Source: Carya illinoinensis
Lineage: Eukaryota > Streptophyta > Magnoliopsida > Fagales > Juglandaceae
Direction: 5' to 3'
DNA length: 64,000 bases
Assembly: GCF_018687715.1 (NCBI RefSeq)
Contig: NC_056759.1
Coordinates: 30,616,885-30,680,884 of the forward strand
The translations under genes were made by a program, and so were the position numbers. Every line of letters starts with the position of its first letter. The stretch's first letter is position 1. Positions 11,052 through 23,879 of this stretch are shown piece after piece. Under the pieces are notes generated by a model. It did no database searches. It was not told where the DNA came from and worked only from the letters and a program-made list of their open reading frames with translations.

Positions 11052-11605
11052 CAGGGGTCAAAGTTTATACCGGAAGATTGGAGAACCGGTCCGAATCCGA
11101 TCGGATTGAATCGGTTGGTTCAGTTTTTAAATCGGCTTGATCTGAAATCAATTTGTACATTTTAATAACATATTAAATTTGGTCCAGAATCGACTCTTAG
11201 CTTTTCAGTACCGGACCAATTTATAAAATATATATAATTAATTTTTATATAAAATATTTTATACATGTATATATAACTTCTATATATAATATACGTAATT
11301 ATATATGAAATTTTTTATATATACTATATATTTATATATGAAATAATTTTATATTATAACTTATAACATAAAATTTTAATTTTAAATACATATATAATTT
11401 TTATATATAATATATAATTACATTGACACTTGATTAAAATAAAATAAAAAGGGGACCGAATCGGACTGGAATAATTAAAATCGGAAATATCGGTTTAGAA
11501 AGGTAACCGGTCTGAAATTTGTTTTTGAAAATATAAACTGGTGTATATCGGTTTATTCCCAAAATTTATACAAAATCGGAACAAACCAGACCGATTATAC
11601 CCCTA
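11052..11605. mobile_element. Non-autonomous hAT-like element (shared with copy B)
   Basis: The ends CAGGGGTCAAAG and ATACCCCTA are hAT-type. Flanking 8-bp target duplications are GAGGGGAA (11044-11051) and GAGTGGAA (11606-11613). The orthologous element in copy B is at 58413-58952, so insertion predates the duplication. The interior repeats ACCGGTC/CCGAATCGG words and has no coding capacity. Confidence 0.75.
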
Positions 11606-12015
11606 GAGTGGAATTAAAACTTGTTAGGAAATATAATTCTACTAACCTCAAAAAATACTCTATAAAACAACAATTGTGCGAAATAGACTTTGTGCCTTAA
11701 ATAATTTTCCACTACAATAGGAATTAGTATACATACATATACATACATACATATATTTATTAGTAAAAAATACAATAACAAAAGAAATTACAATAAATTG
11801 AAATAAGAAATAACAAAAAAAAAAAGTTGAAGTCAATTGAACTAAGGCACAGAAATCTCACTCTTTTTAAAGAGATTCAAGCCATCTGCCGTATACAATA
11901 TTTAAACACCCGTATAATAAACTTTCTCTTAACTTTTCCCCTCTAGGATACAACAGCCTAACGGTTCTTCGTATGACTCGAGCTAACTCTACATAAATAT
12001 TTAAGCCCAAAGCTT

Positions 12016-12162
12016 CACACAAAAAAAATAATTTTTTACGTTACTTAAATTGGATGCAAAAAAATATAAAAAATAGTTGTTAAAACAAATAGTTGCTAAA
12101 ACTATTTTTGTGTTTTTTACATCTAATTTAAATGACATAAAAAATTATTTTTGCTTGTAGTG
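12016..12162. mobile_element. Palindromic MITE with a CACTA-like end
   Basis: Almost the whole 147 bp folds on itself. The right arm, read on the minus strand, starts CACTACAAGCAAAAATAATT and continues through the centre; the left arm starts CACACAAAAAAAATAATTTT. Copy B lacks the hairpin at the matching site (about 59355-59375). Exact borders and a 3-bp target duplication are unclear because the flank is A-rich. Confidence 0.65.
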
Positions 12163-12876
12163 AAATATGTTTCTTTTATTGAGAATCTCTCGAATGTCAC
12201 ACAAAAATTAACAGATAAATTAGTATGAATTTTTTACGCAAACCGTCTAACTGAACCTAAGGACCTATTTATAGGCTTGTAAAAGTTGCTGATAATTGCA
12301 CCTATTAAGAGCACATTTATTCAAGAAGTAACCTAAGAAGTAAACTTTGTATAAGTTAATGTACGAATAAAGAGCTGAAACGGCTCTCGTACAGAACAAT
12401 GAGCTCAAACAGTTAAGCCTTTTTTTTAAAAAAAAAAGGGTCAGAAATCATAATGAATCAAATTTTGAAGATACGGCAACAATGGGTTTCTGAAGCTGGA
12501 GCTATTTTTTCGTCAGTAAATACTAAATAGAAAGATAAGATATAGGTAAGAGTTGAAGTCATAGCTAGAAAATTAGCACCTTAATAGCCATAAATGCAAT
12601 GCATGCATGCCTACCGAATGACGTACAACGTACATCACTAAATCAATCCATTTTATTTAGATCGGCTCAAACGACTTTCAAGCCATAATTATAATATATT
12701 AATACTAAAAAATCTACAATAGCATGCAAAAATAGTAAAATCCAAAGGCATAAATTAAAAAATAGTATAGTTAGAAAAATATTTTTTTTAAATGTACCAA
12801 CAATATATATATAGGGATTTCTTTACTGTGGCAAGGATTTCAAAACTTTTTGTACAAATTAATTCTTGACTAATTA

Positions 12877-12945
12877 TAAGATACTTTAGTACTAGGGCTG
12901 TACAGGTATATAAGATACTTTAGTACTAGGGCTGTACAGGTATAG
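12877..12945. repeat. 34-bp tandem duplication
   Basis: The unit containing AAGATACTTTAGTACTAGGG and CTGTACAGG occurs twice in direct succession. Copy B (about 60316-60350) has one unit, so the repeat arose in copy A. Confidence 0.85.
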
Positions 12946-13271
12946 ATGGGACTGAGCGTCGCCAACAAAACCAACCATCGTTGACGAAGTTTAGAACCAA
13001 CCAAAATCTGTTGGAAACTAGTCAACCGGCGATAAAAAATATAAAAAACCGACGTCAATCGGTTCAATTTCGATCTGAATCAAGTTTAAACCACCGAACT
13101 AGTCGATATAATATATATATCTTAGGTAAAACAATTCTGTTTCACTTTAGTGATTTAAACAACGTTGTTTATACCCATGGTTTTGAAAAAAAAAATGAAA
13201 CAATATCATTTGGGCTAAGGCTTCAAACCTAACCCCCAAGGCCCCCTTCCCCTCAATGCACCATTCCTTCC

Positions 13272-13275
<4 letters not shown>

Positions 13276-13309
<34 letters not shown>

Positions 13310-13400
13310 CCATCAATCCATTTTAGATTTGTTGATGAGGTTCTTGTTCCATTCCCATCCATCTCTCCCTCCATCCATTTGCATTGCTTTCAGGCTTTTG

Positions 13401-13438
<38 letters not shown>
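13276..13438. repeat. Two (CT)n microsatellites
   Basis: CT runs at 13276-13307 and 13403-13438 flank a short unique segment. Copy B has shorter CT tracts at about 60605-60627 and 60715-60733. Confidence 0.95.
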
Positions 13439-13440
<2 letters not shown>

Positions 13441-13599
13441 ATTCATTTGAGGTTTGTTGATGGGATTCTTGGAATGATTTTGCTGTGAGATTTATTGAAC
13501 CCCCTCTCAGATTCTTTCATCTTTGATTCAGTTGAGGATTGTTGATGGGATTTTTGGAATGATTTTGTTATGAGATTTATTGACACTAGAAGGATTTTG

Positions 13600-14440
13600 G
13601 CTTTTTTCAGCGCTTAAAATCTTTGCAAAAACTCTATGAAAACGCTGCTATTGCTCAATTCCAGCGTTATAAACTTCCTTGCACGTTCGACAGTATTAAC
13701 CCTTTATTGTTGATCTATTGCAACGTAACGATAAAAACGCTGAAATAGCTATCTATTGCAGCGTATTAATATCGCTGTATTTTATTCGCTTTCACGCTGC
13801 AAAAATCATCTACAAATTCGGTATTTAGCGCTGCAAAATATCAATTACAGCAATCATGATATGATGCAATTAGTATAAAATTCGCTACAATAGATTACCC
13901 GCTCAAGCAGCGTGTATATGTTTTCGTTGTTTTTATGCTTAATTGCAACACTTTAATTCGCTGCAATAGAGCTCAAATCGCTGAAATAGAGGTTTGGTTA
14001 ATAGCAACAATAACCAAACCTCGCTGCTGTTGATCCTATTTGCAGCGACAAATTAACGCTGTAATTGAAACATTAGCGTTGCAAAAGCATAATTTCCAAA
14101 GCAACAATTATAAATTGCGTTGCCTTAGACCTTTTTCGCAACAGCATAAAACTGCTACAATTGAAATATAAGCGCTGCTATAGATTCCAATCAAAAGCAT
14201 CAAATTTTTGTTTTGTTGCTTTTAAAGATATTTGCAACGTTTTTAATTAAGGTGAAACTAAGGCAACAAATTTTATAAACGTCTATTTGCAGCGTGCTAT
14301 GCCGTTGCTTTAGGAGGTTTGCAACGTCAAAAAAACACTACAATGAGGGATTTGCAGCAATTTTATTGTTGTTTGCAATGCTTTAGGTTTACATTCGCTG
14401 GTCAATTGCAGTGAGCAAAAATCGCTGCAATTGAGATAGG
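13600..14440. repeat. Left subterminal repeat array of CACTA-1
   Basis: Dozens of short words of the type (A)CGCTGCAA(T), TTGCAGCG and GCAACG occur in both orientations. In CACTA elements such subterminal repeats are binding sites for the TNPA-type protein. Confidence 0.8.
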
Positions 14441-17400
14441 CCATTTTTTTTTTCCCCGCTTCGGCTATCTAAATTGTCCATTTTTCACACTCAACCAAAT
14501 TATTAGTATTTAAATCACTAAATTATTTATACATCTAATTTATAAACTAAATTGAAATACTTATATATGCCCAAAGACCCTGATGAAATAATATATTAAT
14601 TTTGTCTCTATACCTTAAACCCAGTTTTTAAATATTTCCCATACTTGTTCACCTATATGAAACGGCCACAATTTGCCCAACTATCCAATATTAAGTACTC
14701 CCATAAATTACTAGAATAACATAATACTAAAACCTTGAACTTTCCTTAGTTGCACTAATGAATATGATGGAATTACATTATAAAAGAACCATTTCTTTGT
14801 GATATAATAAATCAAACACATTCATTCATCTAATCCCAGTTTAACATGAGACCTTAATGTAGTTATGGGCTATACATTGGGGTGGACCACATGGAACCTA
14901 AAGCTTCAAGTTACGAACTACTAAATATATAGTGCACAATGTCCGGCTCTTTTATATTTAACAATGTTATCTAGACCAAGTGCACATGGGCATTGGTGGT
15001 GCAGGCTAGAACAACTTCATCGTGAACTGCGTCATGTGGGGGAAACTACTTTTGCAATCTTGATAACGTCTCTCTCTCCAACAAAACCTGGCAGGTGGGA
15101 TAAAATGACTAGTCAACCAATTGAAGAGTACTAATTTGCATGCATGCTCGCTGGAAAACAGAGTATGAAACAAAAAAAATTCCCCCAATATCAGCAAGAT
15201 ACCCAAAAAACTAAATAAAACACACATCTCACATCTTAATGATAGAAACCATAAATTACAGGGATTGTCTAACTACACAATGACTAGTAGATTATCAAGC
15301 ATATTAATGATGATCTAGACCCTCATGCATCATGTTACCAACCTGCATTGTCATTGGAAACTCGTGAAATATTAATACCCTTATGCCCACTTTTCAGAAA
15401 TTTTGCTTGCATAAGTATGCTATTGTCATTTCTTTTAGATTAAATTACTAACTGCAGCACTTTTACTAAGTAATTTTTTTGTAACAAACTGCAGCAGTTA
15501 AAGAGGAACAAATCTGTCTGTCTTGCCCACGAGTGAAGTTCTAAAAAAAAGGTTATGGTTCAACTTCCATTCAAGTAAGATTGAGTGTGGATCCCATCAA
15601 AACCCATATGACAAACTAAACAAGTTCTGTGGATGAGATTTAACATACTGAACAGTAAAGATAATAAATTCCCTTGATTAAGGTTTGAAGCATGGCCCAA
15701 CATTGGGACTGTATGTATTAAAACTGGAAATTTCAGTTTTAATTATGAGATATTGTTAATGATATTTACATGGTTCTGCTCTTAAGATGTTAAAGAATCC
15801 TATTTGTTATTAGGAGGAAAAACCCATGCATTACTGGACCATAAGGTTGGAGCAAATGCACATATTGAGTGTTTGATTGGTTCATGTACATTCAGAATTG
15901 TAGTATCTCTCAAATCTATTTTTTCCCGTCATTTAATGCAACAACCTAATTCACTCTTATGGAATTCTGAATGTCTTCAATGTGTAAAAGCCCTAATGCC
16001 AGAATCCATTAATGCAGTGAAGACTCCATACATCAAATTCAACCCAACAGATCATATAGTATCCGGTTTCTTCTTTGACAAAGTTAGTGATGTGTACCTG
16101 TTTACTGATCTTCACAATTCCCTCCATGGATTCAACAAGTTCTATTCAGACCTCAGCATGAGTCATGGCTTCTTGGAATTTCACATTTTCTGGCATGTAC
16201 AAGAAGATTTTACTGAGATAAGTTGCATGTACAATTAAATTATCAATCCTTCAGCTAATCTATATTGTTTTACAATCTCTCATGACTGGCAAAATAAAAT
16301 ACATATTGGTTGTGAGGCCCAAATCATCTAAAATCGCATATATTGCATTATTTGCAGCATGATGCCTTTAGTTATAGTTGTTCTCTACATCACCGCTTAA
16401 CAGACCATAACATGAAACAGGTATAAGTCCCAAAATTCACTCTTAGATATCCTTCTAACAATACGGAGAAATCATCTTGAAACACGGTTCAACTTCATCA
16501 ATCTATTGAACACAGCGTATATCATCAATGTCACAGTATATAGCACATGCCAACTCCAAGTTTATAAACATTCCTAAAATTAGTACATATAATTTTCTGC
16601 AGTAGATATACAACATTGGAAATATGGTCAGATTGATAGAGCACATGATTGCTGTAATAACCATTTTGATACAATCAGCATTTGTGTTACACCCAACACA
16701 AACATAATCAGAATATAGCATTTTGGAATACATATAGCTTGTTTTCAGGCCACTTATATCAGTGGCCTGACATATGGTCCAATCTCAAAGCAAACTAGTT
16801 CACCACTAATATTGTGTTTTACCTATATCTTAAGAATTTAAAAAATAGAAACTGATTGACAAGGTACCAATCTGTCCAGTATTTATATAAACCATTACTA
16901 TACATTGTGCATCATTATAAATGCAGCGTATAATGCAAAATCAGCTTCCACTTCCAATCAGCTTCCTTAATGAACTGATTCTTTGTTACTTCCATTCAAA
17001 TAATTTCCTCAACTGTAAGACCTATTATGAAAATGAAGACATTTTCTGAATCTCTTTGAACAATGGTCAAAAAAACCATACTACATTAATATTTCCTAGG
17101 GTACAATCTCATGGCTCTAAAGTATAGTGATACATTAATCATCTTCCAAATGATTAATGTATGTGAACCACATACATTAACAATGTTCTTGCTTCTACTA
17201 AAATGCCAAATGATGAAATCTGAAATAAAGTCTTTTGATAAAGGATTTGGTAAAGATTTGGAGAACATGATAGTACTTTTCATATTATTAGCTTCATGAC
17301 AGTACTTTTCATTTCAGTGATTAAAGTGTCGTTGGGGGCTTTGCTTGTGGACAAGCTCCAAAATAGTGGTTATACCTGTAAGTCCTAAAGTGGTAAAGTT

Positions 17401-18549
17401 TGAGTAAAACACTTCAACCTCAAAATTCCATATTCCATACCTATTCAAATAAATATAAGCAATACCTTCCCATATAATCTATACGTTAACAAAGCATATG
17501 GCAGAGCATACCTGAATCAGTTTTGACATGTGCTTCACCACAAATGAATACCATATCAGCCACCATAAGAAAAATACAAGTTAAGGAAATTCCTTATGTT
17601 TATTTCACATTTACCCAAAAGCTGAATGTATTAAAATACTTTAACAGGAAAACAGTCCAGGTATAATAACTAATATGGCAAGTGCATTTACCATACCTCA
17701 AGATATATGAGACCCCGGTCACTCCATGTGATATGGATGCAAGATAATTTGTAGTGTTGCCAACCAATTGCCTCATCTTTCCTATAGAGTCAAAATACAT
17801 TAAAAGAATGGGATGAGACCTCTCTACCATAAATATACTGAAAAATAATACACAATGCATCTTGTGTTATACATAGTATGGTTTCCTACACAGTATATGG
17901 CAGAAATTGAAAAGCATTGATACGCTTGGAGTTCTTATCCCTCTAAGGTAGCCTTAATACTAATGTTCACACAAAAGATTAAGGATGGTTTAAGCTAGAA
18001 TCATATCATTAATCATGGATATACCAACCTCTTTAAGGTTGCATATAAGTCCCTCACTATAAGTGATATTATAAGGCCTTACTTATCATGAAAAATCATA
18101 CAATGTAGTATCAATTGAAAAAGAAGGAATCTTGGGGTTCCTTAACTTCCAGTTAAATTTACATCTACCGCACAGGGTTTAATCCTTCACATTCAACCCA
18201 GTGATGTGTGCTGAACATTCATTTGAGCCCACGCCAGTCACATCCTTATCCAACAGCTGGAAGCTTGACTATATGTGACGCCCAAAAAACTCCCACCTTG
18301 TCCTTATCCAACATCACTGCTTCACTATATCTGAAGTTGAATACAGTCAAGCCCAAAAACAACCACCAACTGCCTTTGCCTCCGACACATTACAAAAGTA
18401 GACAACCTTCCTCTTTGGGTGTGTATATATATATGTGTGTAGGAAAAACTATATATATATAGTTTATATCTTGGCCACCCACCATCAAAACAAGACCAAA
18501 AAGTGCCCAAACTACTCAAAAAATATTAATATAAATGTATCGTTGACGC
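14441..18549. other. CACTA-1 interior with no recognised gene
   Basis: About 4.1 kb of AT-rich DNA 3' of the accessory gene. The longest frame, 15804-16238 plus (144 codons), matches nothing I recognise and has no supporting context. A small perfect inverted repeat, CAGGCCACT-TATATC-AGTGGCCTG, lies at 16748-16771. Confidence 0.5.
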
Positions 18550-20540
18550 TCAAGGAGTCTCTCCACGAGACTGGAGAGACTCCGTGTTTCCCCGAAAATT
18601 GAGGAAAAATTCCTTCATCAACTTATCAGTTTCATTTTGCCTCTCACGAAGTCTCATTACTTCGTCCTCAATAGCTTCAAGCTGTGTCTTGTACCCCTCT
18701 GCATCTTTCCTATAATTCTCAGCATCTTTCTTGTATTGGTCTGCATCTTGCTTGTGTTTTTCAATCATTGCAAGGTACTCTTTTTCTCTCTCTCTGTCTC
18801 GCTGTCTTGTCGACTCTGGTATGACCATCTCTCCTAGCCCCCTTGAATATCCAGCTCTAGAGCCAAGGACCTCCCTAAATACACTTGCTACTGCCTCATT
18901 GGTGCGTTGCTCAGGCTCGAGACCATCCAGCTTCTCAACCATCTCCTTCTGCATGTAAAAATTTTATAAATTAGATAAAATTTATAAGTCGTGTACTGAC
19001 ATATGAAAAACCCCCATTCAAAAGCAAAAGCTGGTAACTATCCATTGAAACACAATATATAACCTAACTTCTAATCATACTCACATAAGTGGCTTCAGTT
19101 GCTGATGTGACAAATTTTTCGGTCTTCTTTGAGAAATGAGTCTCTTTATAGAACTCCACCAAATCCGCATTTGCAGCCCGCTACAAGTGTGTAAGGATGT
19201 CAGGTATATGTTCATGTGAGATCAAAATATTTTTTTGGGAAAGATATGCACAAATGCTAGCCGTCAACCACACAAACACATCAAATCAATACACAAGAGA
19301 CAAAAACACAAGGCCGCCCTACATTTCCTGTATCATATAGTCACAAACTAATTCGATCATTCTATATAAACCTTGTTATATAAACCAATACAAACAATTG
19401 TATGTTAAATACATTATTTGGCCAGAATTATTGTAATTCGTAAATTAGTGGGAATGCATCAATAGGTTTGTGATAGAAATGATCAGCAAGACAATGGGTT
19501 GTGACAGCATACTAGACTAAAATCAGTGTCTGTTTACATACCTTCTCCTCCAAGATCCTTACAAAGGATTTCTGGTCAGCTGTGTGGTTGACATATAACG
19601 CCTTTCTATTCTCCCGATTTTGCTGAGCCATTTTCTACCATTGTATACCCAATGTCAGCTTACCCAAACCACATAATAAATAGACATGCATCGCATGCCC
19701 TTGTTAAATTCCAAAATTATAAATTTTCAATAACCAATACATACCTTGAATTCCTCGCTTCCCCACCTCCGACACAAGGTAACCCAAACGTTCAAGTCAA
19801 CCATTGAACATCCAGAGGCCAATGCCTCTTCGTGGCTTTCATAAGATTCATATTTTTTGTGTAATTGGTGATGGAATGCATTGAACCTCTTTCGCAGCTG
19901 CTTCAAGACGGTCAACCTATGATTCTCCCGATCCCAATCCAACACGAAGTCAGCCTACATTGATGATCATCATGTTAACATGTTATTCTCTTTTGTACGC
20001 CCACCCCAATCAGTCAAAATGAAAAGCACATATCTTACTCTCACACGGTCGACCAAGTCATCCTTGAGTGCTTGTGGCACATTGGTCCATCTCGCATAGC
20101 TCATATCGCAGTGTTGTTTTACAATTTGCGTTAGTCGTGCTGTGAACATGGAAGAGTTCGTACAGCATGGTGCTGTTTCGCTATCATTAATCTTCAACAA
20201 AACTTTTCCTTGCCGTCTCAACATTTCGAACGCAATACACTTAGCTGGCCCACATTTCCGTTTGGGCTGCTCCTGGTTTGTTTCAGTCATTGTGGGGGCA
20301 GTCGCATCTGTATTACAAACATAACAAAAAGAAACTATCAATCTTAAGAAATCATCTTTCTTGCCTATACCAAAAGGGTAAAGAAATGACAACCGTACCG
20401 ATATTATCTCCGTTTGGTGGGGTGACAACCGTACCCATATTTTCTCCTTTAGGTGGGGGGACAACAGTAACAATATTCCCCCCAGTAGGTTCAGGCTCTC
20501 TTACGGGTGAGGGTTCTCTATCCGGCTCGGGTGGGGGCAT
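18550..20540 (-). CDS. Transposase_24 (Ptta/En/Spm) family protein of CACTA-1
   Basis: This is the accessory protein of a CACTA element, in the position of TNPA and expected to bind the subterminal repeats; that role is inferred from the family. Six exons join in frame at GT-AG sites: 20540-20399, 20307-20039, 19954-19745, 19634-19542, 19180-19085, 18948-18550 (402 residues). Exon 1 is Pro-rich with a repeated GTVV-PP-G-N motif. Exons 2-4 hold the Transposase_24 region: KRKCGPAK, ARWTNVP, WVTLCRRWGSEEF, NHTADQKSFVR. The last exon has VLGSRAGYSRGLGEMVIPE followed by a charged coiled coil. Exon phases and most exon lengths match the CACTA-2 gene at 34125-35878. The start at 20540 is the first in-frame ATG after a TGA; another ATG near 20717 opens a different frame, so the 5' end could differ. 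Confidence 0.8.
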
Positions 20541-22772
20541 CGGAATGGGACATGGAGGCTCCCATGGATGATTGGGAGGCTGACTTGAGTCATCCGAGCC
20601 GGACTCATTATCTTCATTTGCAAGGTTGTGGTATGAACTAATACAAACTCCTCGTGGTCAGCGTGCTCTGGTTGAGTAGGGTACAAATCGACGGCCTCTT
20701 CCACGTCGTCCAGCCCCATCAATCAAGGCATATAATAGTGGTTACTTAAAGACATATACAGTAATTACCTCAAAAAGGGCCCCTGTTCGCAAGATAATAA
20801 GAAGAATCGCCCAAATAGACCACCAAAAGTTGCACTTCACCGTTTACAGCCAAATTTTCCTAGGGTACAAAACAATGATGATATTTGTTTAGGAAACAAC
20901 TATGCGACATAAATAACAGGCAAGACTTGAATACGTATACCCATATATGTATTAAATTTCCAGAGAACCTAATATCAATACCAAAAACATTTATATAGAG
21001 AAAAAAATTACAGATAGGAAAGACGGCCAATTCCAAGTTAGAAATGCTTGTCCTTCAAAAAGATATCCATAAGAGGAGTCTCATGACTAGTATAGGGGTT
21101 CACATTAGATAATCACGCCCCAACACTTACTATCACCAATCCATGTTAGAGGTATCATGAAAGCATTAAAACATTATACAACTATGCAAACCCGTGTGAA
21201 TAAATAATATAAGACCAACAGATTGCATAAGTACTTCAGTAGTACTTATGCAATCTGTTAATTACCAACAAAAGCTTCCTCTAGCCCATTGTGCATCTCA
21301 CGGCACAATGGGCTAGAGGAAGCTCAACCAGGTTAAATCACAACAATTCAAGGTGACTGCCAGTACTGGAAGCTACACTCCAGAAAAATGATCGATCATG
21401 ATCTCCTGCTTCTAGATGTACCTGTTTATCATGTGTTCTTCTCTATATATATCGTATTTCGGACTGGTTTGTTATTGAAGGTAACTTTTAATGACATACA
21501 AGTATATACAGGTTCAAAGAATGGAAATTTGCATTTCTATTGCAACACCAGGAAGATTGTCACTGTGAACAGAATATTTCCATTCCCAGTCATATATGCC
21601 CAAGAAGATGATAGAAAAGATGAAGAAATTACCAATGAGACACCATACAATGCAAAAATGCCACTGGTATCAATATCAAATAAGGCCTCAACAGTTTAAG
21701 GAAATGCCATACACTGTAAGACAGCATTATGCCCCAAACATAATGGATAAAAGTAGCTGATTGCTATGAATCTTCCTTCATTTTCTTTTGTTATTAAAAT
21801 GATTATCCAATTAAATTTGGATAAGCAAAGACTTTCCTACTGGACCATATGGGCCTTCGTACATTAAGTTCCAAATACCATTAATTCAGGCTGGACAGTC
21901 TTTCACGTACAAGTTCACATTGCTGCAGAAAAAGGGAATGACAATGTTTCTTGTTTGCAACACTACAGTTTAAACAGATAGTTTGTGGTATATCCTAAAA
22001 CTACAGTTCCTTTCCCATTTAAGCACCATGGATTATGAGGAGCATAAATCCATCCTAGGTAAGTAGATATTATAACACAATATTCTCACAGCCATATTTT
22101 TCAAGTTTTGAATGAAGCTTGCTTATAGTCAAAATATTATTATTTAGCATGTATGGATAAATTCCACATTTTGGAATTCACATGAACATTAGGGGAATAT
22201 TGGAGGCAGGACATGGTACAACTTGAGCGCACCAACTGTTTTATTATTGTTATAAGAATATGTTTTTTTATTACAATAATGATTTCCATTTTTCACCCCA
22301 AGTTTTCACCCATTTTTCAAAATGTATTCTAGACCACCAAAACCAACAATTGGGTACCCTAAACTAGGATGATGATTGGCAAATAATCGAATTTTTTTTT
22401 TCTAAAGTAGGTGAAAAATAAAAAAATTAATTTTCCAAAAATTTGATGCCACATAACAGGACGATGGTTAATAGGAAGTTGAAAAGCATTACTCATATAT
22501 ATATATATATATATATATATTTAATTTCATCTGGTTATAGGTTTTTGGTTTTCATCTTGATGTTCTTATCTGATGAGTTTCCTCTTTCAATCTGAGACAG
22601 CCTAAAGTCAGAGTTCTCGAAATTAGTACAGGGGTCTGTATAAGCATATGCACAGAATGCCTGCAGCCTGTTAGTAGTTTGTGTTACAGGATGAAATAAG
22701 TATGCTACCATGTTTCATTTATTTTGCTATAATTGGCTGGACATTCATGCATAATGGGTTTTTCACGTGTAA
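20541..22772. other. CACTA-1 interior 5' of the accessory gene
   Basis: This should hold the accessory gene promoter and 5' leader. Two perfect hairpins lie at 21217-21324. No other gene is recognised; small frames such as 21388-21699 have no supporting features. An (AT)n run lies at about 22496-22520. Confidence 0.45.
21217..21324. repeat. Pair of adjacent perfect inverted repeats
   Basis: Hairpin 1 has 19-nt arms (21217-21235 and 21241-21259, AACAGATTGCATAAGTACT and its complement) around a 5-nt loop. Hairpin 2 has 22-nt arms (21273-21294 and 21303-21324) around an 8-nt loop. Both are perfectly paired and only 13 nt apart. Confidence 0.9.
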
Positions 22773-22810
22773 CACTACAAGAAATCAGGTCTTTTGCAGC
22801 GCACAAAATC
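22773..22810 (+). repeat. Internal CACTA-type terminus
   Basis: The sequence CACTACAAGAAATCAGGTCT followed by TTTTGCAGCGCACAAAATC closely matches the inward-read right end of CACTA-1. It lies inside the element and is preceded by TAA, so it has no matching target duplication at 26503 (TGA). It is probably a remnant of a nested or rearranged relative. Confidence 0.6.
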
Positions 22811-23879
22811 AGGCAAACTAGCCTCTTGAATTGTCTCAAGTGCATAATTATCGTTGGTATAAAGAAATGTCTTGAGAAGATCGAGCCACTTCTAGACCAA
22901 GGAACTAGTATTAAGCTTTACAAGATTTATCATCATTGATTTTTCATCAATCAAATGTTTCAGCTAATCAACACACCTGGAAATCATTGAAAGTTTCTAG
23001 AATATAACTCAACATATACAAATAAAGCATTAAATGAATTGCCATTAGTCTAGTGAAAAGGGAATAAGCAGTCTGGGCTGAACAAAACAGCGTGCAAAAA
23101 AAGTGTTTATTGAACTCAAAACAACCATTTACGTGAGGAGTGCTTCAAACCTTAAAGACTTCTTTAATTTGCAAACTTTGGACTCCCCTTAGTTTGAAAA
23201 CATGAGGTAAAATCATGTAAACTTCTTCCAACAAATCACCATGTTAAAAAAGTATTAAACCCATAAAGCTGTACTAAATGCCCTTTCTGGGCAGCTGCTA
23301 TAGCAAGTAAGGTTCAATTAGTGACCATCTTAGAATAGAGGTGAGAAGGTTTCAAAATAATCCAAAAAAACACATTGGGTATAACCCTTAGCAACCAACC
23401 CAGTTGGAAAGTCATTCAGTATAAGCATCAGCTCTATATTTGACTTCATATACCATTTACAACCAAATGGGTTGTTTATCTCAAGTCATAAAGTGTAATA
23501 GTCCAAGTATTTTTTGTTTCCAAGGCTACAATCTCAAAAACCATGGCATCTCTCCAATGAGAGTATTGGATTGCCTGATGATAAAATTTAAACAGCGTAT
23601 AACAGAAAATAAATTCAAGGGCAAAGTATTTATATCTATGAAAAATGCTGATATCATCATAGGATAGTTACTATAATATCATATTGACTACCTACAGGAA
23701 CAGAAAAAGAACCTACAGGATGAGAAAAAGAACCTATGGTAGAACAAGAAAAAATATGATGTAGAGTGTGTAGTAAAAGAGATATAATAAGAATTCTACA
23801 AATAACCAAGAGGTCCTTGAATTTGAGATGAAATTCAAAATGGTAAAGATACAGTCATTTTGAAACTTTATTTGAATAT

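Larger units (their letters stand above)
8975..13583 (+). repeat. Segmental duplication, copy A, left part
   Basis: Aligned by eye with 57193 to about 60793 in direct orientation. The two share long near-identical blocks, for example GATCAGGAAAAAGTCCAGGG, the GGGGCCGGGACTATAAAATT block, and CACAGAATTTCCTCCGGCCG. Differences are mostly point changes plus discrete insertions: a hAT-like element (10101-10722), a palindromic MITE (12016-12162) and a 34-bp tandem repeat are only in this copy. It contains no recognisable gene; the small open frames within it are not conserved between copies. Confidence 0.9.

Noticed and set aside
15804..16238. A 144-codon plus-strand gene
   Set aside because: No recognised motif, no promoter or intron evidence, and it lies in AT-rich CACTA-1 interior on the strand opposite to the element genes.
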